Program-made: the position numbers and the translations under genes
The notes under the pieces: generated by a model
What the model saw: only the letters and a program-made list of their open reading frames with translations
Databases searched by the model: none
What the model was told of the DNA's origin: nothing
Shown here: positions 6,681 to 14,588 of the stretch, piece by piece
Position numbering within the stretch: position 1 is the stretch's first letter
Layout: the number at the start of each line of letters is the position of its first letter
Source: Clostridiales bacterium
Lineage (GTDB): Bacteria; Bacillota; Clostridia; Saccharofermentanales; Saccharofermentanaceae
Reading direction: 5' to 3'
Assembly: GCA_017615325.1 (NCBI GenBank)
Contig: JAGAAI010000043.1
Location: 1-37,995 of the forward strand
Length of the DNA stretch: 37,995 nt

Positions 6681-6711
6681 AAAATAAACGGCCCGGACAG
6701 ATATCCGGGCC
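6681..6711 (-). terminator. intrinsic terminator after the small membrane protein gene
   Basis: Read leftward, GGCCCGGA / TCCGGGCC forms an 8-bp perfect stem with a 6-nt loop, followed by GTTTATTTT. It lies 30 nt beyond the stop at 6741 and separates this gene from the hydrolase downstream. Confidence 0.85.
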
Positions 6712-6740
6712 GGATCATACAGATCTTCTTCCTAAACCGG

Positions 6741-7082
6741 TTATCTGCTTGCGCCTGCAACAGCTGCCGCGATCACCATAAACAGGAAAAATGCCATGTA
6801 GAGCGCATAGAATGCCCAGACGATGGTGTATGCGATACCGGCATATTTGCTTGCTCGGCTCAATGCCGAACTGACCTGGATCTTGGTCGTGTGGATGCCG
6901 CCCTGATTCAGATAATCAAGGATAGCTGTTCTGTTGCCTGATCCCATGATGATGGCAACGATGCTTCCGATCGGAAGAGATGCGATCGCGCATGCAACGA
7001 TCGCCTTCGTAAGGAAGGTCTTTGCCTTCTCCTCATAACCGGGATCGACATGAGGTTCAAGATTTACATAGTTGTTTTCCAT
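6741..7082 (-). CDS. small membrane protein of unknown function
   Basis: This 113-residue protein starts at the ATG at 7082 behind AAAGGGG; an in-frame extension to 7130 has no ribosome site. It shows two hydrophobic stretches: about residues 24-45 (IVACAIASLPIGSIVAIIMG) and about 80-108 near the C-terminus (ending FFLFMVIAAAVAGA). A charged 35-residue loop containing NRTAILDYLNQGG lies between them. The layout of a soluble N-tail and two helices loosely recalls CD225/dispanin-like or DUF4190-like proteins, but I cannot assign a family. It is monocistronic, with its own terminator. Confidence 0.75.
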   Translation of the reverse strand: MENNYVNLEPHVDPGYEEKAKTFLTKAIVACAIASLPIGSIVAIIMGSGNRTAILDYLNQGGIHTTKIQVSSALSRASKYAGIAYTIVWAFYALYMAFFLFMVIAAAVAGASR

Positions 7083-7157
7083 TTTTAATATCCCCTTTCC
7101 ATAAGGTATTCCGAACTGATTATATAACAATCGGATAAGAAAAGGTAGATATATGCT

Positions 7158-7703
7158 TTATAGAACGGACTCAACCGCCAATCTTACTTCCTTCATGTCC
7201 GTTGTCGGCTCAAAACGGAAAAGAACATTGCCTTCCCTGTCGATCAGGAACTTCGTGAAGTTCCATTTGATGTATGCCTTGTCTCCATACTTTTTGTTGT
7301 TGGAATTGGCAAACTTCTCAAGGAAATTGTTCTTGATGCCTTTCCCGAAGCCCTCGAAAGGCTTCTGGGCCGCAATATATACGAAGAGGGGATCAGCATC
7401 CTCGCCGTTAACATCTATTTTCGCAAACTGGGGAAATTCCGTCCCGAACTTTAATGTGCAGAAATCGTGAATCTCATCCGCTGTTCCCGGAGCCTGATCC
7501 GCAAACTGGTTGCAGGGAAAATCCAGGATCTCAAGCCCCTTGTCTCTAAGATCCTTATACATCTGTTCCAGAGGATCGTAGTGGGGAGTAAATCCGCAGC
7601 CTGTTGCAGTATTTACGATCAGAAGGACCTTGCCCCTGTATTCTTCCAAACTGACCTCATTCCCCTGTCTGTCTTTTACCTTGAAATCAAATACACTTGC
7701 CAT
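7158..7703 (-). CDS. glutathione peroxidase family (thiol peroxidase)
   Basis: This is a 181-residue thioredoxin-fold peroxidase. The redox-active C36 is in NTATGCGFTP, where animal enzymes carry selenocysteine. The second Cys and Asn-Gln motif is FPCNQF (62-67), Q70 follows, and the catalytic Trp W147 is in KWNFTKFL. Bacterial members with two such cysteines usually use thioredoxin rather than glutathione to reduce hydroperoxides, and that is likely here. The ATG at 7703 follows AAGGAGGG at short spacing. The gene is monocistronic, and a palindromic TTTGTAACAATGTTA motif lies upstream near its -10 (7743-7757). It is probably part of oxygen-stress defence in an anaerobe. Confidence 0.93.
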   Translation of the reverse strand: MASVFDFKVKDRQGNEVSLEEYRGKVLLIVNTATGCGFTPHYDPLEQMYKDLRDKGLEILDFPCNQFADQAPGTADEIHDFCTLKFGTEFPQFAKIDVNGEDADPLFVYIAAQKPFEGFGKGIKNNFLEKFANSNNKKYGDKAYIKWNFTKFLIDREGNVLFRFEPTTDMKEVRLAVESVL

Positions 7704-7742
7704 AAGAGCCCTCCTTCTCCGCCGGGTAAGCCACACATTACT

Positions 7743-7757
7743 TTTGTAACAATGTTA
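7743..7757. repeat. TTTGTAACAATGTTA motif upstream of the peroxidase gene
   Basis: This 15-nt string contains the palindrome TAACAATGTTA. It occurs again exactly upstream of gyrB (28575-28589), with a 13/15 version in the dnaN-dnaA interval. Here it overlaps the likely transcription start, just after a TATAAT on the minus strand. It may be a regulator site; the binder is unknown. Confidence 0.4.
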
Positions 7758-7768
7758 TTATAGCAAAT

Positions 7769-8674
7769 TTATCCGATGGATATGGATGTTCCGTCAACTC
7801 CGCCCGTAAGGACACCGTAGATCAGGAATGCAGCGATGGCTGCGAATACGATCATCAATACGATATTGGCTGTGATCTTTCTTTTTACGGGAGCCTGTAC
7901 CATTCCGGGATCCTTTGGATTAATATGGATCGTCTCGAGGCTGTCGATAGCGATATAGGCATCAGAACCCATAATAAGGCTGTCGTAGAATGCCTCTATC
8001 CTCTGTCCCATAGCCTGATACTCGAAAACAGGGGAATGGTAACAGGATATGGAGTGCTTGCCCTGACCGTTCTTGGATCTGTCTATGACCCTCACATAAC
8101 CAATGCATCTTGCGCTCTCAACAGTTTCCGAATAGATCCTGCTCCCTTCTGTTGCTGACATTAAGACGGCAACCAGATTTACGAGCGCAGCTATAGCAAA
8201 AGCACAGCCTGCAACAAAGTAGGACTTCTCGGAATCTCCCATCGGGAGAACAAAGATGAGGATTATGGAAAGCGCTGCCAAAACAAAACACATGAGGCTT
8301 GATACGAGCCTCTTGGTCTTGTCGATCATAAAAGAAAACTTGCTGTTGAGGTCAGAAAACCCGGGAGACATAACTATCCCTGCTGCGATCGCACCTATCG
8401 CGACTGCAACATGAAAGAGTATCGATGTGCCGAAAAAGCGGCTCACTATAGAGTTTACTCCCAAAAGTATAAAGACCAGCACTGCACACGGGGCGATTAC
8501 GGCGATCAGCTTGCCGATGTTTTTCGCGACATAGTGAGGAGCAGGTCTTACGCCCTCCCTGATAAGCTCTTCCTTCTGAGCTTCATACTCGGAGACATAG
8601 GGCCCCGGGACCCCTCCGACGGTCTGGTCTTTGCTAAAGACGTAGTTATAGTTTAATTTCTCATCGTATCTCAT
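7769..8674 (-). CDS. multi-pass membrane protein of unknown function, DUF3592-like C-terminal part
   Basis: This 301-residue protein starts at the ATG at 8674 behind GGGAGG. There are roughly five hydrophobic segments: two near residues 52-95, two near 120-165, and one near 275-295. A soluble domain lies between the fourth and fifth. That domain (CIGYVRVIDRSKNG, SPVFEYQAMGQRIEAFYDS, then INPKDPGMV) has the pattern of DUF3592-type membrane proteins: a beta-rich domain ending in a YxNPxDP-like motif. Function is unknown. A TATAAT lies upstream at 8699-8704. It is not obviously in an operon with the peroxidase. Confidence 0.75.
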   Translation of the reverse strand: MRYDEKLNYNYVFSKDQTVGGVPGPYVSEYEAQKEELIREGVRPAPHYVAKNIGKLIAVIAPCAVLVFILLGVNSIVSRFFGTSILFHVAVAIGAIAAGIVMSPGFSDLNSKFSFMIDKTKRLVSSLMCFVLAALSIILIFVLPMGDSEKSYFVAGCAFAIAALVNLVAVLMSATEGSRIYSETVESARCIGYVRVIDRSKNGQGKHSISCYHSPVFEYQAMGQRIEAFYDSLIMGSDAYIAIDSLETIHINPKDPGMVQAPVKRKITANIVLMIVFAAIAAFLIYGVLTGGVDGTSISIG

Positions 8675-8762
8675 AAATCTATCCTCCCAATGAGAAAGAT
8701 TATATCAAATATGGAGACATAAGACATTTTTCCGTTACGCCCTTCACCCCTCTGATATTTCC

Positions 8763-8802
8763 CTGTGTTCCAAAAGTCCTCTAGAAACAATTTGGAGCAC
8801 AG
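8763..8802. repeat. 12-bp imperfect hairpin between the membrane protein and acetyltransferase genes
   Basis: CTGTGTTCCAAA pairs with TTTGGAGCACAG, with a single T:G wobble and a 16-nt loop. It lies 56 nt or more downstream of the acetyltransferase stop and has no U-tract on either strand. It may be an RNA-stabilising 3' structure, a weak terminator or a transposon remnant. Nothing else is visible in 8705-8857. Confidence 0.35.
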
Positions 8803-8857
8803 TACCACTTCAATATCTGACATAAAGCTCTTTTTCAACGAAAAAGTCGACAGGAAA

Positions 8858-9388
8858 TCAGCCGTCTTTTTCCACGATTACCTTCTCATAGTAATAGAAA
8901 TCCAGCACACCGTTAAGATCGACAGCAAGGCTCGCTTCACCCCGACGGATATAGCCGGCTTGCTCATACATCTTCTTAGCAGGGAGATTCGTCTGAAGGA
9001 CATCTAATCTTATGGCCTTCTTCCCCGCACCGCAGGCAAGATCCTCAACTTCTTCCAAGATCTTCGTCCCGAGGCGTCTTCCCCGGTAAGACGGGCGGAT
9101 ACAGAGCATATGGACCGTTGCAACCTCATCGTCTGCAAGGGCCACGCCCCATTTGATATCAGAGTAGTCTTCCCTCTGGTTCATTGCGACAACGACCATC
9201 CCCGCAACTTCTTCCCCGTCCTTAAGAAGATACATCTCGCCACGGGATATATGCTCCCTGATAAGTCCGTCCGTCGGGTGTTTGCCGTATTCCCAGCGGG
9301 CATGCTGATAGATCAGCGGAGTGTTATCTATAACTTCGATGTAAGTATTTCTTACAAGTTCAAGATCGTCTGTCAGAACAAGTCTCAT
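8858..9388 (-). CDS. GNAT-family N-acetyltransferase
   Basis: This is a 176-residue GNAT protein. The acetyl-CoA loop is in the middle (CIRPSYRGRRLGTKILEEVE, with the R-G-x-G/A element), followed by LDVLQTNLPAKKMYEQAGY, the family's usual C-terminal beta-alpha unit. The acceptor is not evident. The ATG at 9388 abuts the TAA of the exporter gene (TAAATG), so it is probably translated by coupling and belongs to the same operon. One reasonable guess is modification of a compound handled by the exporter, but this rests on context only. Confidence 0.88.
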   Translation of the reverse strand: MRLVLTDDLELVRNTYIEVIDNTPLIYQHARWEYGKHPTDGLIREHISRGEMYLLKDGEEVAGMVVVAMNQREDYSDIKWGVALADDEVATVHMLCIRPSYRGRRLGTKILEEVEDLACGAGKKAIRLDVLQTNLPAKKMYEQAGYIRRGEASLAVDLNGVLDFYYYEKVIVEKDG

Positions 9389-11290
9389 TTATTCTTCCTC
9401 ATGCGGCTCGTCGCCCGGCTGGACTCCCCAGATATACTGCTCCAATTCGGATACACCGTCTTCTTCGAGAATAGCCTTGCTGAACTGGGTCTCGTAGAGT
9501 TCCCTGTAAACGCCTTCCTTGGACAGGAGTTCCTTGTGGCTTCCGCGTTCGGCTATTGTCCCGTCCTTGACTACAAGGATCTCGTCAGCCGCAAGGATGG
9601 TAGAGAGTCTGTGCGCGATGAGGATGCTGGTCTTGCTCTTGATGATGGGATCTATCGCATCCTGGATCTTCTTCTCTGAGATCGAATCGAGTGCGGACGT
9701 TGCCTCGTCGAAGATAAAGATCGTAGGGTCTTTAAGGATGATCCTTGCGATAGATATTCTCTGCTTCTCGCCGCCCGAGAGCTTCAGGCCTCTGTTGCCT
9801 ACTTCTGTATCAAGGCCCTTTTCCTGCTTGGAGACAAAGTCCCAGATGTTGGCTTTCTCCAAAGCCCTGATCATGTCCTCTTCTGTCGCATCAGGTTTTG
9901 CATAGAGAAGGTTGTCCCTGATCGTTCCGTTGAAAAGATACGTCTCCTGCGAGACGACACCGACCTGATTTCTTAAGAATTCCAGGTTGAGTTTTCTTAC
10001 GTCTATACCGTCGAAAGTAACAGAGCCTGCGTCAACATCGTAAAGACGGGGAATGAGATTTACTATCGTACTCTTGCCTGAACCCGAAGGTCCGACGATC
10101 GCGATGCTCTTGCCCGCATCCAGGTTAAAGCTTACATCCTTTAAGATCTTCTTGGATTCGTCGTAGGAGAATTCAACGTGGCTGAAAACGACATCACCCG
10201 TAACCTTGTCAGGTGTTATGGCATCGTCTGCATTCTTTATGTCGACAGGAATATCGAAGTAGTCGAATATACGCTTGAAGAGAGCCATGGACCTGATCCA
10301 TTCGACCTGGATGTTAAGGAGGCTGTTGACCGGCATATACATCCTGCCTAAGAGGGATACCAGCACGGTGATATCACCTATCGTAAGGTTGGAATCGTAC
10401 TTCATCATGAGGATGCCGCCGACCAGATATATCAGCATCGGTCCGACACTCGTGAAGGTCGTCAGTACAACCCTGAACCAGCGTCCCGCCATGCTCTCCT
10501 TGATGTTAAGGCCGATCATCTTGCGGTTGGCTTTCTCATACCTGTCGTACTCGTATTTCTCTTTCCCGAAAAGCTTAACAAGGAGCTGTCCGCTTACGGA
10601 CAAGGTCTCGTTAAGGATCCCGTTGACTTCATCGTTGACCTGCTGGGATTCGTTAGTGAGCTTCCATCTCTTCTTGCCGGCGCTCCTTGTAGGCACGGTA
10701 AAGATAGGTACGATCACGATACCGACGAGAGCCAGTATCCAGTTCTTCTGGAACATTGCGATCATGGCGATGATGAGAGTTATCGAATTGGAAAGGATAC
10801 TGCTGAAAGTATTGGTTATGACGGACTTGACCCCGTCAATGTCACTTGTCATCCTGGTGATGATGTCACCCTGATTGTTGGACGTAAAAAACTTCTGCGA
10901 CATCTTCTGCAGATGGGAATACATCTGGTTGCGCATATCGTAGGTTATGTGCTGCGCGATCCATGTATTTATATATGTCTCGGCAACTCCTATAAGGCTT
11001 GCCAGGAGCGTTACTATAAGCGATAAGACGATGTAATAAACGAGTGCACGGAAATCCTTCTTAAGAAGTCCTTCGTCCAGGATCTTACCCGTTAAGATCG
11101 AAGGTAAAAGCGAGAAGAAAGACGATACGATTATGCAAAGGAGCACAAGGATAAGCTGCTTCGTATAAGGCTTAAGATATGAGAAGACGCGCTTTAATAA
11201 TTCAGGCGTTACCTTGGGCTGGTTTTTCTTTTCTTCTTCGGTCAGGTACTGCCCCGACATAGGGCCTCCCATTCTTCCTCCTGGCGGCAT
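9389..11290 (-). CDS. ABC exporter, fused transmembrane and ATPase domains (MsbA/LmrA type)
   Basis: This 633-residue half-transporter has an N-terminal type-I exporter membrane domain of six helices (about residues 40-330) and a nucleotide-binding domain. Its motifs are GPSGSGKST (about 398-406), the Q-loop VSQETYLF, signature LSGGEKQR (about 500) and IFIFDEATSALD (about 522). It likely works as a homodimer, since no partner gene is adjacent. Typical substrates are lipids, peptides or drugs. The N-terminus is Gly/Pro/Met-rich and unusual. The start at 11290 has GGAGGGG close upstream. It is followed with no gap by the acetyltransferase gene. Confidence 0.93.
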   Translation of the reverse strand: MPPGGRMGGPMSGQYLTEEEKKNQPKVTPELLKRVFSYLKPYTKQLILVLLCIIVSSFFSLLPSILTGKILDEGLLKKDFRALVYYIVLSLIVTLLASLIGVAETYINTWIAQHITYDMRNQMYSHLQKMSQKFFTSNNQGDIITRMTSDIDGVKSVITNTFSSILSNSITLIIAMIAMFQKNWILALVGIVIVPIFTVPTRSAGKKRWKLTNESQQVNDEVNGILNETLSVSGQLLVKLFGKEKYEYDRYEKANRKMIGLNIKESMAGRWFRVVLTTFTSVGPMLIYLVGGILMMKYDSNLTIGDITVLVSLLGRMYMPVNSLLNIQVEWIRSMALFKRIFDYFDIPVDIKNADDAITPDKVTGDVVFSHVEFSYDESKKILKDVSFNLDAGKSIAIVGPSGSGKSTIVNLIPRLYDVDAGSVTFDGIDVRKLNLEFLRNQVGVVSQETYLFNGTIRDNLLYAKPDATEEDMIRALEKANIWDFVSKQEKGLDTEVGNRGLKLSGGEKQRISIARIILKDPTIFIFDEATSALDSISEKKIQDAIDPIIKSKTSILIAHRLSTILAADEILVVKDGTIAERGSHKELLSKEGVYRELYETQFSKAILEEDGVSELEQYIWGVQPGDEPHEEE

Positions 11291-11337
11291 ATAGTCCCCT
11301 CCTTCATGTGGCCCTGCCTATTTCCTGCCACAGGATA

Positions 11338-11358
11338 ATTATATCACCGTGTTATAAT
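11338..11358. promoter_or_regulatory. back-to-back extended -10 promoters (exporter leftward, hydrolase rightward)
   Basis: Rightward, TGTTATAAT (TATAAT at 11353-11358) is an extended -10 for the hydrolase gene. Leftward, TGATATAAT (TATAAT at 11338-11343) is an extended -10 for the exporter gene. Neither has a good -35. The two elements are only 9 nt apart, so polymerases would compete for them. Confidence 0.5.
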
Positions 11359-11408
11359 GTTTTAGGTTGCGCGTCTGCGCAAGAAAAACAAATATGGGGG
11401 ATCACATT

Positions 11409-13010
11409 ATGGCAATGATGGAAAGACCGCAGGTAACTGATTGCAAGGGCGGCAGATGTTGGGAAAATGAATTCGCTTCTTTTACGATGAAGGTCTTCGT
11501 CCCTGATAACAACCTGGACGGACAGACAAATAACTACGGATTCAGGGCGCCTCTCCTTCTCGTTTTCGAGGAAGAAAAACAGGACATGGAAAGCGCAGTT
11601 GATTTCGCCCACGACAGCGGGCTCGCAGACCTTGCAGCAAGATACGACTCGAGCGTTCTCTTCATATATCCTACGGCTGAAGGCGGCTGGTCTTCATGCG
11701 ACAGTTCCCTTTATGCGGACGTCATAGCCGAGATCAAGATGATCCAGGTCTATAAGGACGGCATCGTCGAAAACTTCAATTTCTTCACGCAGACATTCGA
11801 AGGCTTCTTTGCAAGAGGCGCGATCTTCCGTGCTGACATCTACAGCTTCGGAAAGTCCGCTGACTTCGTAGCAAAGAATCTCCTTAAGAAGATCGACGGC
11901 GAATACCTCTGGGGCCCCGGCGAGATCACGCCCGCCATGTGTTCCATGGAGAACCTAAGCGTGAACCCCAACGTGGAACGTAAAGACATCGCGATTCTTT
12001 CTGTCGGCAACAGCGATGAGGTCAACCGTGCATTTGCTGACTGCGAGCATCTCCTCATCAAGGACAAAGCAGAATATATAAGCGACTACGATTCTTTCGT
12101 TAAGAAGTTCAAGATGTGGTGCGGCAAGATCGAGTTCGAGCCCGACTTTGATGAACTTAACATGACGGAAGACACAGGGTTCGTGGAAGTCACCACTACA
12201 GACGACAACGAGTTCCTGCCCGAAAAGACCCCGACCCACAAAGTCGGCTACTTCGCATACTACAATAAGGGCTTAATGGATAAGGGACCCGTACCCCTCG
12301 TTATCGGTTTCCACGGCGGCGGAGATTCATCCATGTACCTCACTTATGTTGCAGGCTGGTGGGATATCGCAAGGAAGTATGACTTCCTCTTCGTATCCAT
12401 CGAAAACCACCAGTTCGTAACTGCAAGAGAAGCAAAAGAGGTCATCGAGACCTTGCAGACACGCTACCCCATCGACCCGTCACGCATCTACGCGACGGGC
12501 TTTTCCATGGGGAGCGGCAAGACCTGGGATCTTTATCAGGAGTGCCCTGAGATCCTGGCAGGCATTATGCCGGCAAGCGCCCTCTTCCCTGTCTACACGA
12601 CCTTCTTCGGCAAGCCCGTTACCGACAGGCTCAACAAGACCGTATCGGTTCCCGTATTCTATTCAGGCGGAGAGAAGTCCCACCTGCCTGAGCTCCCCTT
12701 CCACGCTGACTCCTCTCTCGAGCGCGTCAAGTATGTTGCAGGAGTAAATAAGCTCAAGAAGTCTTTCGATGATGTATCTTTCGAGGACAAGGATGATTGG
12801 GAAGACCCGATCTGGGGCATCCCCGGTGACAAGGTCGAGAAGTTCTACGACGAGACGCGAGATGCAACCCTGACTGTCCATTACTTCGATAGCTCCGACG
12901 GCATCTGCAGGACGGCTTTCGCGAGCGTCAGCAACCAGGTCCACGAGTGCAGGCAGCACAGTGTCGAGTGTGCATGGAATTTCATCTCCAAGTTCAAACG
13001 CGATATCTGA
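11409..13010 (+). CDS. alpha/beta-hydrolase (esterase/depolymerase-like) with a large N-terminal domain
   Basis: This 533-residue protein starts at the ATG at 11409 behind GGGGGATC. The C-terminal half is an alpha/beta hydrolase of the esterase/PHB-depolymerase-like group, with the oxyanion motif GFHGGG (300-305) and the nucleophile elbow GFSMG with Ser366. A His near the C-terminus in SNQVHECRQH could complete the triad. The N-terminal 280 or so residues are less recognisable and may also be hydrolase-like (FIYPTAEGGWSS). There is no signal peptide, so it is probably cytoplasmic. Codon use is strongly C-ending (AAG, TTC, GAC, ATC), like purA and guaA and unlike its neighbours, which suggests high expression. 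The next gene begins 2 nt later. Confidence 0.8.
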   Translation: MAMMERPQVTDCKGGRCWENEFASFTMKVFVPDNNLDGQTNNYGFRAPLLLVFEEEKQDMESAVDFAHDSGLADLAARYDSSVLFIYPTAEGGWSSCDSSLYADVIAEIKMIQVYKDGIVENFNFFTQTFEGFFARGAIFRADIYSFGKSADFVAKNLLKKIDGEYLWGPGEITPAMCSMENLSVNPNVERKDIAILSVGNSDEVNRAFADCEHLLIKDKAEYISDYDSFVKKFKMWCGKIEFEPDFDELNMTEDTGFVEVTTTDDNEFLPEKTPTHKVGYFAYYNKGLMDKGPVPLVIGFHGGGDSSMYLTYVAGWWDIARKYDFLFVSIENHQFVTAREAKEVIETLQTRYPIDPSRIYATGFSMGSGKTWDLYQECPEILAGIMPASALFPVYTTFFGKPVTDRLNKTVSVPVFYSGGEKSHLPELPFHADSSLERVKYVAGVNKLKKSFDDVSFEDKDDWEDPIWGIPGDKVEKFYDETRDATLTVHYFDSSDGICRTAFASVSNQVHECRQHSVECAWNFISKFKRDI

Positions 13011-13012
13011 AA

Positions 13013-14566
13013 ATGAAAAGATTCCTGACAGCAATACTTACCTTTATCTTCCTTTTATCTGCTGTCTCATGCAGCATCAAGGAAGATCCTTCGCAAGCAA
13101 CGGAGACAACAACCACGGCCAGCCTTGCAACATCCTCTGTAAGCCGGGAGACCACTGCTGCAACATCTGAAACCAAGCCGGCTCCTCCGGATCTGACAGG
13201 AAGATACATGAAGAAATCTATAGACTCGGAAGGGTTCGGAACTGATCATTTCTGCATGGAATTGATCAGCAAAGACGGCAGGCTCGGCGTCCTGCTCAAA
13301 AACGACTATCGCAGTGGATACTTTTTTGACTTCTTTACTACTGAACTTGAGGATAAGGACGGAACCGTTACTGCTCAATACGATGGGGAGTCTGTTCATT
13401 TCGAACTGACATCTGACGGAAAGACTTGTGATGTCGTCTATCAGGGGGGAGATATGGACAGCTATCTCAGCGGTCGCTACGAACGCCAGGATCTGATAAC
13501 AGAAGAATACCATGAAGACGCTTTCCCTGAAGCGGTCAACGATCCTAACACACCAAACGGTGCGGTGGATGCCGTGCTGGCAAAGACCACACGTCAACAG
13601 TTGGGACTTCCTGATGATGCGGTCCTGACAGAAGATGCCCTGTCAAAAGTAGAAGAACTGCAAGCAGACGAAGAAAAGCCTGTCACACTGAGCGGTATCG
13701 AGTATTATTCAGGGCTTAAAAGATTATTTATCGGCAGGTCATATATCAAGGATATCTCTCCTCTTGCAAAGATCAGTTCTTTAGAAGAGATCAGCATCAG
13801 CTGGTCTTTCGTGGATACGATACCGGATCTTTCGAACTGCGAAAAACTTACGAGCCTTTCATTGACATCCTGCTTAATAAGAGATATCAGTCCTATAACT
13901 AAGATCAGATCATTGGAGTACCTTAATCTTTCCAACAATTGTATAACGAGCATCGAACCAATCAAAGATGTTGAGAACATCTCTGAGCTTAATCTCTACG
14001 GCAATCCGATAACCGATTGGGAATCTATAAAAGACCGGCAAAGTCTGACCGGGGCACTCACTCAGGACTACGACACCACCCTCTCAGTACTCGATAAAGC
14101 CCGTGAGATCTTAAAAGAAACGATAACGGATGATATGAGCGAGCTGGAAAAAGAGATCGCAATATACAGAAAACTCCAAGAGCTTGCCCATTCTGAAGTA
14201 TTCCAGCGTCCGATGAAACCTGACGGCTATTATATCCTGATGGAAGGAAGAGGTGTCTGCGGCGATTGGGCAGATGCTGTAGCTCTGCTGATGAACCTCG
14301 CAGGACTTGAATGCTTTGAGATAATCTCCGACGTCCATGCATGGAATGTCATCCGGATCGACGGCGAGTATTACGAGATCGACTGTTACTGGGATGATGA
14401 AGTTGAACCGATAAACTGGCAGTACTTTAACATCAGCCGGGCACGCATGGATACTGCACCGGATCATCAGGTCAGCAACTCATTATACGGGAGATCTTAT
14501 CTTCCTGTTGCAACTCACTCGATGATGCAGGTCGAATATCTCATGCTCATCGATCAGATGTATTAA
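13013..14566 (+). CDS. lipoprotein with leucine-rich repeats and a transglutaminase-like domain
   Basis: This 517-residue surface protein has a signal peptide and lipobox (AVSC, lipidated Cys20), then a Thr/Ser-rich linker. It continues with an N-terminal beta domain and about four leucine-rich repeats (about residues 230-340, e.g. LEYLNLSNNCITSI). The C-terminal domain is transglutaminase-like, with the triad Cys416 (GVCGDWADA), His442 (DVHAWN) and Asp457. Such domains act as cysteine proteases or amide-forming enzymes, usually on extracellular protein or cell wall; the LRRs probably bind the target. The start at 13013 is 2 nt after the hydrolase stop with no separate ribosome site, which implies translational coupling. 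Codon use is plainer than in the upstream gene. Confidence 0.85.
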   Translation: MKRFLTAILTFIFLLSAVSCSIKEDPSQATETTTTASLATSSVSRETTAATSETKPAPPDLTGRYMKKSIDSEGFGTDHFCMELISKDGRLGVLLKNDYRSGYFFDFFTTELEDKDGTVTAQYDGESVHFELTSDGKTCDVVYQGGDMDSYLSGRYERQDLITEEYHEDAFPEAVNDPNTPNGAVDAVLAKTTRQQLGLPDDAVLTEDALSKVEELQADEEKPVTLSGIEYYSGLKRLFIGRSYIKDISPLAKISSLEEISISWSFVDTIPDLSNCEKLTSLSLTSCLIRDISPITKIRSLEYLNLSNNCITSIEPIKDVENISELNLYGNPITDWESIKDRQSLTGALTQDYDTTLSVLDKAREILKETITDDMSELEKEIAIYRKLQELAHSEVFQRPMKPDGYYILMEGRGVCGDWADAVALLMNLAGLECFEIISDVHAWNVIRIDGEYYEIDCYWDDEVEPINWQYFNISRARMDTAPDHQVSNSLYGRSYLPVATHSMMQVEYLMLIDQMY

Positions 14567-14588
14567 TGCTGATTTTTACGGCCGTTTG

